Shown piece after piece: positions 33,464 through 41,778 of a stretch of DNA of 64,000 bases. Below the pieces are notes generated by a model. That model searched no databases and was not told where the DNA came from. It saw only the letters and a program-made list of their open reading frames with translations. The stretch is from Lachnospiraceae bacterium (GTDB lineage Bacteria > Bacillota > Clostridia > Lachnospirales > Lachnospiraceae), in assembly GCA_014239155.1 (NCBI GenBank), contig JAAZZQ010000060.1, positions 287,792-351,791 of the forward strand, in the 5' to 3' direction. Position 1 is the first letter of the stretch, and each line of letters starts with the position of its first letter. The position numbers were made by a program, and so were the translations under genes.

Positions 33464-33802
33464 TCAAAGGAATTGGTCATCATGCCATGTTATAAACTTC
33501 GGAAGCGTATGATATTTTTCAAAATATGCAAGGGCTTTCATTACTTGCTCTACTGGTAGCACATAGGATATGGGATAATAATCGAGTTGTCCATTGGATA
33601 ACAAAAAATCTATCATTTTGCCATCATCGCTTCCTGTATAATCAGCATTTCTAGAGCTAAATCCTGAGTCGCCTTCTTCACGCAAATACATAAGCCACCC
33701 CCAATCCCCATTGATGAGTGCCATCATTGCCCGCTCATCATCTTCCGTTTCTTTTAACTCAACCCAAATTTCTTTATATTGCTCCTTTTCCCAAATATAC
33801 AT
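33464..33802 (-). CDS. Imm1-like immunity protein
   Basis: The 112-residue protein fits the Imm1 pattern: GDWGWLMYLREEGDSGFSSRN, then a nucleus LLSNGQLDYYPISYVLPVEQ and a C-terminal YFEKYHTLPKFITWHDDQ. Imm1 proteins neutralise nuclease or deaminase toxins in polymorphic-toxin systems. AGGAGG lies seven bases before ATG 33802; the track start 33835 is upstream of it. It is on the opposite strand inside the ATPase cluster, unlike its neighbours, so it probably arrived separately, and it has no toxin partner here. Confidence 0.75.
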   Translation of the reverse strand: MYIWEKEQYKEIWVELKETEDDERAMMALINGDWGWLMYLREEGDSGFSSRNADYTGSDDGKMIDFLLSNGQLDYYPISYVLPVEQVMKALAYFEKYHTLPKFITWHDDQFL

Positions 33803-34029
33803 AAGAATCCTCCTGTATAGTAAATCTCCAATCATTTAACTTCATTGTATCACAGATTTGAGTATGTGGAAACAGGGAGTTTTAGTTGTCACATCATAAA
33901 TTCTTTGTTATAATTTATTCCAAGTGAACTGCCTCAAGCAAATAGAGACAAGTCATCAATATAGGAATATGTGTTAGTTGGGTTAAAAGAGAAATAACAC
34001 GAAATACATAATGCAATAGGAGGAGAGGC

Positions 34030-35931
34030 ATGGGTAATTGGCAGTCAATATTACAAGAAATTGATGATGATTATTTAATTGGTATTTCTAATAAGGGAAT
34101 TGTAAAACGCGCCTATAAGGATATGGAGACCGTTTCGTGTAATACAATGCAAGATATATTTTCTGCTGAAGATGAAATTGAAGTGCATGTTGGGGAAGAG
34201 ATTGTGCAGGTTAAGTTACCCTTTGGAGAGAGTACGTGTTCTTGTCCGTCCAGAAGTATCTGCCGTCATGTTGTGCAGGGAATTTTGACATTAAAGGCAG
34301 CGATTACGAAAGATGTTGATGCAAATGAAAATGAAAAGCAGTTTCGTGAATCTTCTTCAAAAGAGACATGTGATATTGTTTTAAATGAAACTGGCACAGA
34401 TAATATTTCCCAAAAAGTAGATGAAAACACCACTATTAAAAACACGCAGGAACCAGAGAACTGTATAGTTGATGATAACCAAACATCAAATAGTACAATG
34501 ATACAAAAAGTGATACAGCAGATTAGGGATTATCCATTAGAGAAGCTCTGTAAGACATTAGGTACAAAAAGGCTACAGGAGTTTATTTGTTATGCGAGGG
34601 CAAATAGAAAACCGCAGATTCGTTATTCGAGTGTTGCGGTAGTACAGCCTTTGGCAAATGCAGCAAGTGTGAAACTTTTATTTCCGTTGGAATACTCGAC
34701 ATGTACTTGTCATAAGAAAGAGTTTTGTGTGCACAAAGCGGAGGCAGTATTATGGTGTAAATTGGATTTAGAACAGATACATATTGATGATTTAGAACAG
34801 ACAAAAAGTACAAACACCGAATATGATATAAAGCAAATACAGGATGTCGCCTTACAGATGCAGAAATTTTTGGAGGAGTTATTAGATACTGGATTATCCA
34901 GAACATCACAGGATGCGCTGGATCATATGGAGCGAATGGCAATAATCTGCCATAATGCAAAATTGCCAAATTTTGAGAGTGATTGGAGGCGATTGCAGGA
35001 TTCTTATCATAAATATATGAGACGTGTGGCGTCACTTGGAATACAGACCTTGATGTGTCAATTCACTGGATTGTACCAACAGACTAAATTGCTGCAGCAA
35101 GCGCAAAATGCATTTGATATATCAAGATTAGCAGGGGCATTTCGCGCAGAATATATGTCTGCACTCAATTTAGATTTAGTTGGAATTGCAGCGGAACATT
35201 TTGTAAGTAAGAGTGGATATGAAGGAGATACCGTTTATTTTTTAGAGCAGAATACAAAAGTCTGGTATACATACACGCAGGCGAGACCTGTTTTTTATGA
35301 TAGTGATACAAATGCAGCGTATTATACAACACAATATCGTACACAAGAGTCTCCTTGGGGATTGACTCTTCCTTTTCGGGATTTTGCGTTTTCTTATATT
35401 CATTTGGAAAATGCAAAGTGTGATAACAGAGGACGTTTGTCTTCTAGTAAGGAGACAAAGGGGCGGTTTATGGGGGAGAGAACAGGTAAGACGATATTGA
35501 CGACACAGATGCTGGGAAAATGGTATTATCGGGATTTTGCACAGCTTTTTCAGGAATTGTTTTATAAAAATAGATATTTCAATACTGTTGTGGCAAACAA
35601 TGAATCTGAGGATAGCAATTTAGATGCCAACGAGTCTGATTTAACACAATCAACACAGATGAAACTTGTATTTTTGAAACCAGCATCTTGTGATCCAGCA
35701 ATTTTTTTAGATAAAGAGCAAAAACTTTATATGAATCTGTATGACAAATTGGGAAAATCTGTGGTGATAGAGGTTATATATTCCAAGAAGGAGGCAGAGG
35801 GAATTCGCTATTTAGAAAAAATCACAAATAATAATTTACCATACTTTTTTGGAAAGGTATATTTGCGCGATGGTAAAATTCGCATGTATCCAATCACTGC
35901 ATTCAAAAAAGGAGAATTGCAGGAAATCTAA
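34030..35931 (+). CDS. Double SWIM zinc-finger protein (YehQ-like)
   Basis: The 633-residue protein carries two SWIM motifs (CxCx(n)CxH): STCSCPSRSICRHVVQG (about residues 69-83) and STCTCHKKEFCVHKAEAV (about 223). Between them is a polar low-complexity linker with TKDVDANENEKQF and a repeated GLxxL-type core (YPLEKLCKTLGTKRLQEFI). The second half, including AFRAEYMSALNLDLVGIAAEH and RDFAFSYIHLE, is of unknown fold. SWIM fingers bind DNA or proteins. It matches the YehQ component of the yeh gene set. ATG 34030 follows AGGAGGAGAGGC. The small gene behind it starts 27 bases later. Confidence 0.85.
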   Translation: MGNWQSILQEIDDDYLIGISNKGIVKRAYKDMETVSCNTMQDIFSAEDEIEVHVGEEIVQVKLPFGESTCSCPSRSICRHVVQGILTLKAAITKDVDANENEKQFRESSSKETCDIVLNETGTDNISQKVDENTTIKNTQEPENCIVDDNQTSNSTMIQKVIQQIRDYPLEKLCKTLGTKRLQEFICYARANRKPQIRYSSVAVVQPLANAASVKLLFPLEYSTCTCHKKEFCVHKAEAVLWCKLDLEQIHIDDLEQTKSTNTEYDIKQIQDVALQMQKFLEELLDTGLSRTSQDALDHMERMAIICHNAKLPNFESDWRRLQDSYHKYMRRVASLGIQTLMCQFTGLYQQTKLLQQAQNAFDISRLAGAFRAEYMSALNLDLVGIAAEHFVSKSGYEGDTVYFLEQNTKVWYTYTQARPVFYDSDTNAAYYTTQYRTQESPWGLTLPFRDFAFSYIHLENAKCDNRGRLSSSKETKGRFMGERTGKTILTTQMLGKWYYRDFAQLFQELFYKNRYFNTVVANNESEDSNLDANESDLTQSTQMKLVFLKPASCDPAIFLDKEQKLYMNLYDKLGKSVVIEVIYSKKEAEGIRYLEKITNNNLPYFFGKVYLRDGKIRMYPITAFKKGELQEI

Positions 35932-35958
35932 GGTTATCTAAGGAAAGGGTGTGGCAAA

Positions 35959-36288
35959 ATGGAGATATCCAGCAAAGAAGAAGCGATACAGCAATTGTTG
36001 TATGACGTGGAAAGTCTTATGGAAGATTTATATCAAAGTGGTTTTGATACTGTTCATGACAGTACACTTGAGGCGCTAAAAAATAGGAACAAACAAACAG
36101 CGGCATATGGTATGCAATTATTGTCGGACATGCTTTTACAGCTTACAGATAGCTTGGAAATGCGTCGTCATCAGACAAAAAAGCAAGAGGATTCCTTAAT
36201 CAATGTCTATACAGAGGTAAATCAGTATGTGCGTCTGTGCAGAGAAAAAATTGAGTGTGATAAAGGGGTAAATTATTATATGGTCTAG
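35959..36288 (+). CDS. Small helical protein (109 aa)
   Basis: ATG 35959 after AAAGGGTGTGGCAAA encodes MEISSKEEAIQQLLYDVESL and a nearly all-helical protein with heptad-like spacing (LLSDMLLQLTDSLEMRRHQT). No domain is recognised. It is the last gene of the SWIM unit, directly before a terminator, so it may be a partner subunit of the SWIM protein. Confidence 0.7.
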   Translation: MEISSKEEAIQQLLYDVESLMEDLYQSGFDTVHDSTLEALKNRNKQTAAYGMQLLSDMLLQLTDSLEMRRHQTKKQEDSLINVYTEVNQYVRLCREKIECDKGVNYYMV

Positions 36289-36325
36289 GAGAACTATAAG
36301 AAAAGAAGAAATATTTTATGCAATA

Positions 36326-36360
36326 TAACAGGCAGCTTTCAATAGGAAGGCTGCCTGTTA
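36326..36360. terminator. Bidirectional terminator
   Basis: TAACAGGCAGC and GCTGCCTGTTA are exact 11-bp arms between the convergent 109-aa and secreted-protein genes. The T/A content on both sides is moderate. Confidence 0.7.
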
Positions 36361-36370
36361 TATAAAGAGA

Positions 36371-37864
36371 TTAATATTGCCCGTTTGCTGGAATTTTGGA
36401 AAGTATCCCTGTAGCATCTAATTTGTAAAATACAGGAGTCGTGTTTGCGGTTACATACCAGAGGACCTCTCCATTATGGCAGATGGGTTGACAATCAGAT
36501 AACGCCGCATCTGCTGTGTTAACTGTACTAATCACGCCGCCATCTGCATATCTAGTATAATAGAAGATACCATTTATATCTGTCCACATTAAGTATCCAC
36601 CATCAAGACCTGTAGGGGCAAGCATTGGGGTGAGTGTTCCAGCCATCGCTGTAACCCCAGTCAAGGTTGAATTGAGTCCATTTTTATTTGTATAACTAAT
36701 GTAGACATCACGTATACCAGTATTTGCAGTATCATAATTTAACGCAGTTATATAACCATTTGCAGTCTCGGCAAAACCACCTATAGAGGCACCTGTATGG
36801 TTATCACCCGTCACACCTGGAAAAGTTAGAAGCGAACTAGACGATACACTTCCACTAAACTTGTCCTCGCCAGCTTTTGTGTTATTATAGCGCATTAGCA
36901 CAATGCTGCGTGGATAGGCATCACCGTGATCGAGCGTGACAATATTTCGTTCTTGATCAATAAGGACAAACTGATTAAAGGAATGGCTGACATAACCCAC
37001 GCTATTATTCATAACGATATAGTAAGTGTCTGTAATGCGCATGTTATTTTGGTGTACTGCGAGAGTCAGATTTGCCTGATGATTTTTGCCATCGCGTGGT
37101 GACGCATACATTTTGTGGCAGGTACGAATATAAAGATAGTCGCCATATTCGGCACAGCGCAGAGAGCCAGCCTCAAAAGGAACAGTGGTGTTGGCGCCAC
37201 GCAGGCTGACTTGCCCTAAACGGTTCCAGTCTTTAGAGTATTTTACGACACGGATAACTTCTGTGTCGTTATTTTCAGAAGGATTTTCTTGGCCAAATAT
37301 AAAAAAGTTGTATTTTTCTCCAGCAAAAAATCCGCCCCACAAGGATAGTTCCATAGGAATTGTACGACTTGAACGCAAATATAGATAGTTATCGTAGTCC
37401 TCCACAATGATTTTTCCATCAATATATTCTACCCGTGTAACACCACCATCAGAATTTTCGCAAAGATATGATTTTACTGTTTCTGCCCAATTCCAGTTGT
37501 AGTTGTTGTACCAACGATAATTCTGGGCATTTTGATTGTTTGATACCACAGGCGTCAGATTAGATGGAGCAAGGGGAGTAGAAATGACTGTGGAGCTTGA
37601 ATTTGGAAGAATCTCTGCAAGATTGAGAGTGGTGGTATTGTAGGGCGTTCTTCCTTCTGTTATACCACAAGTAAGATAATGTTGGTAAAGTGTTTCTGGT
37701 GATACATTTTCGGGGAATGCCGCTGCGACATCAGGGTTTTGTTCCAGATACCATTCGGCATCAAATATTGCGCCATCATCCATATATTGCGGAGCGGCAT
37801 ATACAGGAAGGGCGCTTCCAAAAAGCATAACTGTCAAGGCTGTTATCAATAATTTTTTCTTCAT
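36371..37864 (-). CDS. Secreted protein with NPDV-EGRxP cell-surface module
   Basis: The 497-residue protein begins MKKKLLITALTVMLFGSALP, with a signal peptide cut near VYAAPQ. Next is a single copy of the module FDAEWYLEQNPDVAAAF..LYQHYLTCGITEGRTPY, common in clostridial surface proteins. The remainder (about residues 120-490) has repeated blades such as YLRSSRTIPMELSLWGG and AGSLRCAEYGDYLYIRTC, suggesting a beta-propeller. AGGAACA precedes ATG 37864. It lies on the opposite strand between the SWIM unit and the DUF4132 genes. Role unknown; perhaps carbohydrate or surface binding. Confidence 0.75.
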   Translation of the reverse strand: MKKKLLITALTVMLFGSALPVYAAPQYMDDGAIFDAEWYLEQNPDVAAAFPENVSPETLYQHYLTCGITEGRTPYNTTTLNLAEILPNSSSTVISTPLAPSNLTPVVSNNQNAQNYRWYNNYNWNWAETVKSYLCENSDGGVTRVEYIDGKIIVEDYDNYLYLRSSRTIPMELSLWGGFFAGEKYNFFIFGQENPSENNDTEVIRVVKYSKDWNRLGQVSLRGANTTVPFEAGSLRCAEYGDYLYIRTCHKMYASPRDGKNHQANLTLAVHQNNMRITDTYYIVMNNSVGYVSHSFNQFVLIDQERNIVTLDHGDAYPRSIVLMRYNNTKAGEDKFSGSVSSSSLLTFPGVTGDNHTGASIGGFAETANGYITALNYDTANTGIRDVYISYTNKNGLNSTLTGVTAMAGTLTPMLAPTGLDGGYLMWTDINGIFYYTRYADGGVISTVNTADAALSDCQPICHNGEVLWYVTANTTPVFYKLDATGILSKIPANGQY

Positions 37865-37921
37865 TGTTCCTCCATTCTTTTATCTTGAACTCACACAGGT
37901 TGCTGTAACAATTCTCTTTTC

Positions 37922-37949
37922 ATTATAGCAATTAGTACTGTTTTGTCAA
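37922..37949 (-). promoter_or_regulatory. Promoter of the secreted-protein gene
   Basis: On the minus strand TTGACA and TATAAT are 16 bases apart, about 55 bases before the start codon. Both hexamers match the consensus exactly. Confidence 0.8.
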
Positions 37950-38018
37950 CAGCAATGATTCTTTTTGCAAAGACGTGAAAAATAATTCAAACAAGAATTT
38001 TCCTACAGTTCCTAAGTA

Positions 38019-38047
38019 TTGCGAAAATAAGATGTAATGTGTATACT
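38019..38047 (+). promoter_or_regulatory. Promoter of the DUF4132 array
   Basis: TTGCGA and TATACT are 17 bases apart, 90 bases before the first DUF4132 gene. Together with the divergent promoter at 37922 it fills the 272-base gap. Confidence 0.65.
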
Positions 38048-38136
38048 ATGTTTAGAGAAACTTTGTGATTTGTAAAAGAAATATAGGATAATTCCACATA
38101 AAATCAAAAGAAAATAAACATAGGAGGTAAATTATT

Positions 38137-41100
38137 ATGACTGTAACACCAGACAATAAGTTAATTGGCAGGATGCTGGACCTGTTAACCAAATTGGGCA
38201 TTTCGCAGCGCGACTATGACTTGGCGGAACAATATTTGCACGGGGAAGTGAATGACGAGGTTTTAGACCAATTTGTGCGAAAGGATTTAAGGGCGCCAGC
38301 TCAAAATTTGTACTCTGAGGCGTGGACAATTACAAGGCAGGTAAACAAAAGTAGTAATAGAACTGTGTTTGTGCGCTTTTTTAATATTATTTATGCGATT
38401 GGTCATGGTACAGGGCATCATTTGTTCTGGTATGGGTCATTAGATATTGAAGAGTATGCGCTTTATAAAAAGATGGTTACATACATGTTCGGTCATACGG
38501 AATATAATGCTTTTTTGGGGCAATATGACTATAGTCAATTAATGCAGATGGCACAGTATAATCCACAAAATTTAATAGAGGTGATTCCTTATTTGAAGGA
38601 AGAATCACAATTGTATGCGGCTGCAGGATTGGCAATGTATTTTTGTAGAAAATATGAAAATCCTGGTGCAGTGGAAGCAGAGGATAAAATACATATGACA
38701 GAATACGAAAACATTGTACTAGAATATTTTGATAGTTGGCTTGCAGGATTGGGCTGTACTGTGCATGAGAAAGTCATATCAACTTTGCGTGAGAAAAAGC
38801 AAGCAGGAGATTTGATTGGTAGAATTGAGCATACAAGTATGAAGGGCGATGACCAGCAGATATTTTGTGCTTTATGTACATTTGCATACTTAAATTTTCA
38901 ACTTTCTGATGTGCTGCTGGCGATGATTCAGACATGTGCTGCTGTAAATGCAGAATTGATGCTTTTTTCCATACAGAATACATTTATAGGAGACAATGGA
39001 TGCAGAACAGAGTTCGCTTCTCATGGAATGGACTATGATGAACTGTTCCATATTGCGCCAACTTTGTATATTTGTGTGGCAGCAAAAGGGAAGCATGAAA
39101 AGATTTTAATTAGGCAGTTGGAAAAAAATCGGGAAAGTTATATAAAAGTTATAGAGCGGGAAAAATGCCACGAATTGGTTCATATTTGTATGCGCGCTTG
39201 GAGCAATGGAATCCCTCGTGTTGTGCAGGAAGTTACAGAGGAGGTGCGCATCACTTTAAAGGATGTTATGCAGAAAGTAAATCCGAGTTTGTATGAACAA
39301 GTAGTGCAAGACACAACCCTTGATTATGAGCCAGTGATCGCATTGCTTGTGGAACCTACGCCACATGCGGAGCTGGCAAAAAAGTATTTGCTAGGAAACT
39401 GCAAAGCTTCTGAGTTATATCCTTATGATAAAGAGTTTGGAGATAAATTTGAGAATGGGCTTTATCATGTAGGAAAAGTGCTACAAAGATTTAGAAAGCA
39501 TAATTGTGATGAGGCATTTATAAACCGATGTCGTGTATTTTTAGTTTTGAGAAAGTTTCCACATATTGAATTTGAGATGCAGGAGTGTAAAGGTGAGAAG
39601 GGATTAAGTGAATTTTTTGACAATCTCGATAAAGAAGAGTTAGACCTTGCGCACCAACTACAGGCATTTGCTTTACTATATAAAGAAAATCTTCAATATG
39701 ACAATAAGTTAAAGTTGCTTAAAAAGTGTGTTGAAAATAAGTATACAGAGTTTTTACAAGAAAATAGAAAAGAAGCCATACAAATGTTTGCCAATGCAGA
39801 CGCAGAGGCGCGCTGTCTTGGTCTGTACCTTTTTGGAAAAGATCCACAATCTTACAAACAAGAAATTTTAAGTTATACAAAAGACAGCTCTAGTCTTGTT
39901 CATCGGGAACTGATTCGCATTTTTTGTGTGCACAGAGAGTGGGAAGAAGAGGTCAAGACAATGCTATTAAATGGAAAAAAGGCGTCGCAACGGGAACTGG
40001 CAATCCAGATACTATTAAGATGGCAGAAAAACGATGAGGATTATTATGAGCTGCTCTCTCAGGCGCTTAAAAACGAGAAGAGTGGAAAATTGGTAACGCT
40101 GTTAGAGAAGGCATTGAAATTGCAACAAAAAGATCAAAATCAGCCAAAGAAACCAGCCACAAAAGAAGATTTGATTAGACAGGTACATCAAGGAGGCAGA
40201 AAGCGCACAATTGCATGGGCGTATGAGACCCCTTTTTCTGTTGTGCATATGGCAGATGGAAGCATTGCAGACGAGGAGTATTTACAGGCAATTTTCTTGT
40301 GTTATGCAGCGCAAACAGGGGGCGGTATTGACAAAAATGCGCAGCTTCTTGCGGCAGATTTAAATGCGTCTGAGTTTGCAGTCTATGTCAATGAGCTGTT
40401 TGACAAGTGGATTGCGCAGGGCGCAGAAGCCAAGAAACGTTGGGTTTTATATGCAGCGTCGATTCACGGCAAGGAGAGTATTATACCAAAGTTATATCAT
40501 CAAATTCAGGAATGGTCGAAGGGACCAAGGGGCACAATAGCGGCGGAAGCAGTGATGGCACTTGCATTGAATGTGTCACCGCAGGCATTGTTGCTCGTAG
40601 ATAATATTGCGCGAAAAATAAAACATAAGCAGGTGAAAAGTGGTGCTTTGATGGCACTGGATGAAGCGGCTAAAATGCGTGGGATTACCCGTGAGGAGCT
40701 TGACGACCGCATTGTGCCAAGCTTTGATTTTGACGAGAATATGCAACGAACATTTGATTATGGAACGCGCAGTTTTAAGGTGACACTCACATCGACGCTT
40801 GAGATTGAAGTGTTTGACGAAAATGGAAAGAAGCTGAAAAGTTTGCCAGCTCCAGGAAAGAAAGATGATGACCATAAGGCAACAGAAGCGTACACGGCAT
40901 TTAAAGAGATGAAAAAGCAGATAAAGACAGCCGTTAAAAATCAAAAAGAACGCCTTGAGCACGCGCTTTCTATAAAACGGGAGTGGAGTACAGATGCGTG
41001 GAATAATTTATTTGTAAAAAATCCTTTGATGCACCAATTTGCAATTGGTCTAATCTGGGGGATTTATCAGGGGGACAAGTTACTTCAAAGTTTTCGGTAT

Positions 41101-41709
41101 ATGGAGGACGGATCTTTTAATACACAAGATGGAGATGCTTATGATTTACCAAAACATGCAAATATTGGTTTGGTGCACCCTGTAGAACTTTCTGATGCAG
41201 AAAAAGCAGCATGGAAAGAGCAACTTGAGGATTATGAAATTACGCAGCCGATTGAACAACTGGATAGGGCTGTCTATCGTGTGACAGAGGAAGAAAAAGA
41301 GAAAAGACGCATGGAGCGTTTTGGCGGTTATATATTGAACGATCTGGCATTGGATAGTAAAATGGCTAGTTTTGGTTGGTATCGCGGTATGATTGGAGAC
41401 GCTGGCGGGTATAACACATATCATCGGAAAGATACGGAGATTGACATGGGTGTGGAGTTGCACTTTTCAGGGAGTAGTGTAGGCTGGCATCAAGGTGATG
41501 TGACGGTGTATGATGCCAGATTTTACAAAGTGAAGTTGATTGGGTATGGCAGCTATGGATATATGGATGCAAACAAAAAGGAGGCTTATTTGTTGCAAGA
41601 TGTTCCATCACGGTATTTTAGCGAGATTGTGCGGCAGCTTGCAAAAGTAACCGCATCAAGTGATGAGCGAGATACAGATTGGAAAAAAGAAGCAGGATTA
41701 ATAGAATAA
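38137..41709 (+). CDS. DUF4132 protein, paralog 1 (YehI/MolR-like)
   Basis: The 1190-residue soluble protein has a short N-terminal domain (LLTKLGISQRDYDLAEQYLHG), a long helical HEAT-like middle (for example KDSSSLVHRELIRIF and KKASQRELAIQILLRWQKND), then IAWAYETPFSVVH. The C-terminal DUF4132 domain includes NPLMHQFAIGLIWGIYQGD, FRYMEDGSFNTQDGD, WKEQLEDYEITQPIEQLDR and FGGYILNDLALDS. E. coli YehI is about the same length and lies with YehL/M/P/Q. AGGAGGTAAATTATT precedes ATG 38137. It is the most diverged of the three full-length copies. Function unknown; scaffold or effector is inference. Confidence 0.88.
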   Translation: MTVTPDNKLIGRMLDLLTKLGISQRDYDLAEQYLHGEVNDEVLDQFVRKDLRAPAQNLYSEAWTITRQVNKSSNRTVFVRFFNIIYAIGHGTGHHLFWYGSLDIEEYALYKKMVTYMFGHTEYNAFLGQYDYSQLMQMAQYNPQNLIEVIPYLKEESQLYAAAGLAMYFCRKYENPGAVEAEDKIHMTEYENIVLEYFDSWLAGLGCTVHEKVISTLREKKQAGDLIGRIEHTSMKGDDQQIFCALCTFAYLNFQLSDVLLAMIQTCAAVNAELMLFSIQNTFIGDNGCRTEFASHGMDYDELFHIAPTLYICVAAKGKHEKILIRQLEKNRESYIKVIEREKCHELVHICMRAWSNGIPRVVQEVTEEVRITLKDVMQKVNPSLYEQVVQDTTLDYEPVIALLVEPTPHAELAKKYLLGNCKASELYPYDKEFGDKFENGLYHVGKVLQRFRKHNCDEAFINRCRVFLVLRKFPHIEFEMQECKGEKGLSEFFDNLDKEELDLAHQLQAFALLYKENLQYDNKLKLLKKCVENKYTEFLQENRKEAIQMFANADAEARCLGLYLFGKDPQSYKQEILSYTKDSSSLVHRELIRIFCVHREWEEEVKTMLLNGKKASQRELAIQILLRWQKNDEDYYELLSQALKNEKSGKLVTLLEKALKLQQKDQNQPKKPATKEDLIRQVHQGGRKRTIAWAYETPFSVVHMADGSIADEEYLQAIFLCYAAQTGGGIDKNAQLLAADLNASEFAVYVNELFDKWIAQGAEAKKRWVLYAASIHGKESIIPKLYHQIQEWSKGPRGTIAAEAVMALALNVSPQALLLVDNIARKIKHKQVKSGALMALDEAAKMRGITREELDDRIVPSFDFDENMQRTFDYGTRSFKVTLTSTLEIEVFDENGKKLKSLPAPGKKDDDHKATEAYTAFKEMKKQIKTAVKNQKERLEHALSIKREWSTDAWNNLFVKNPLMHQFAIGLIWGIYQGDKLLQSFRYMEDGSFNTQDGDAYDLPKHANIGLVHPVELSDAEKAAWKEQLEDYEITQPIEQLDRAVYRVTEEEKEKRRMERFGGYILNDLALDSKMASFGWYRGMIGDAGGYNTYHRKDTEIDMGVELHFSGSSVGWHQGDVTVYDARFYKVKLIGYGSYGYMDANKKEAYLLQDVPSRYFSEIVRQLAKVTASSDERDTDWKKEAGLIE

Positions 41710-41778
41710 CGAATTACATCGGCGGAGCAAACCTGCATGTCGTGAAGCGATAATTTTTGATAGAAAGGTGGTATTACT

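Noticed and set aside
36371-37864. Secreted protein considered as a component of the DUF4132 system
   Set aside because: It has the opposite direction, its own promoter and an extracellular location; kept only as a weak finding about shared control.
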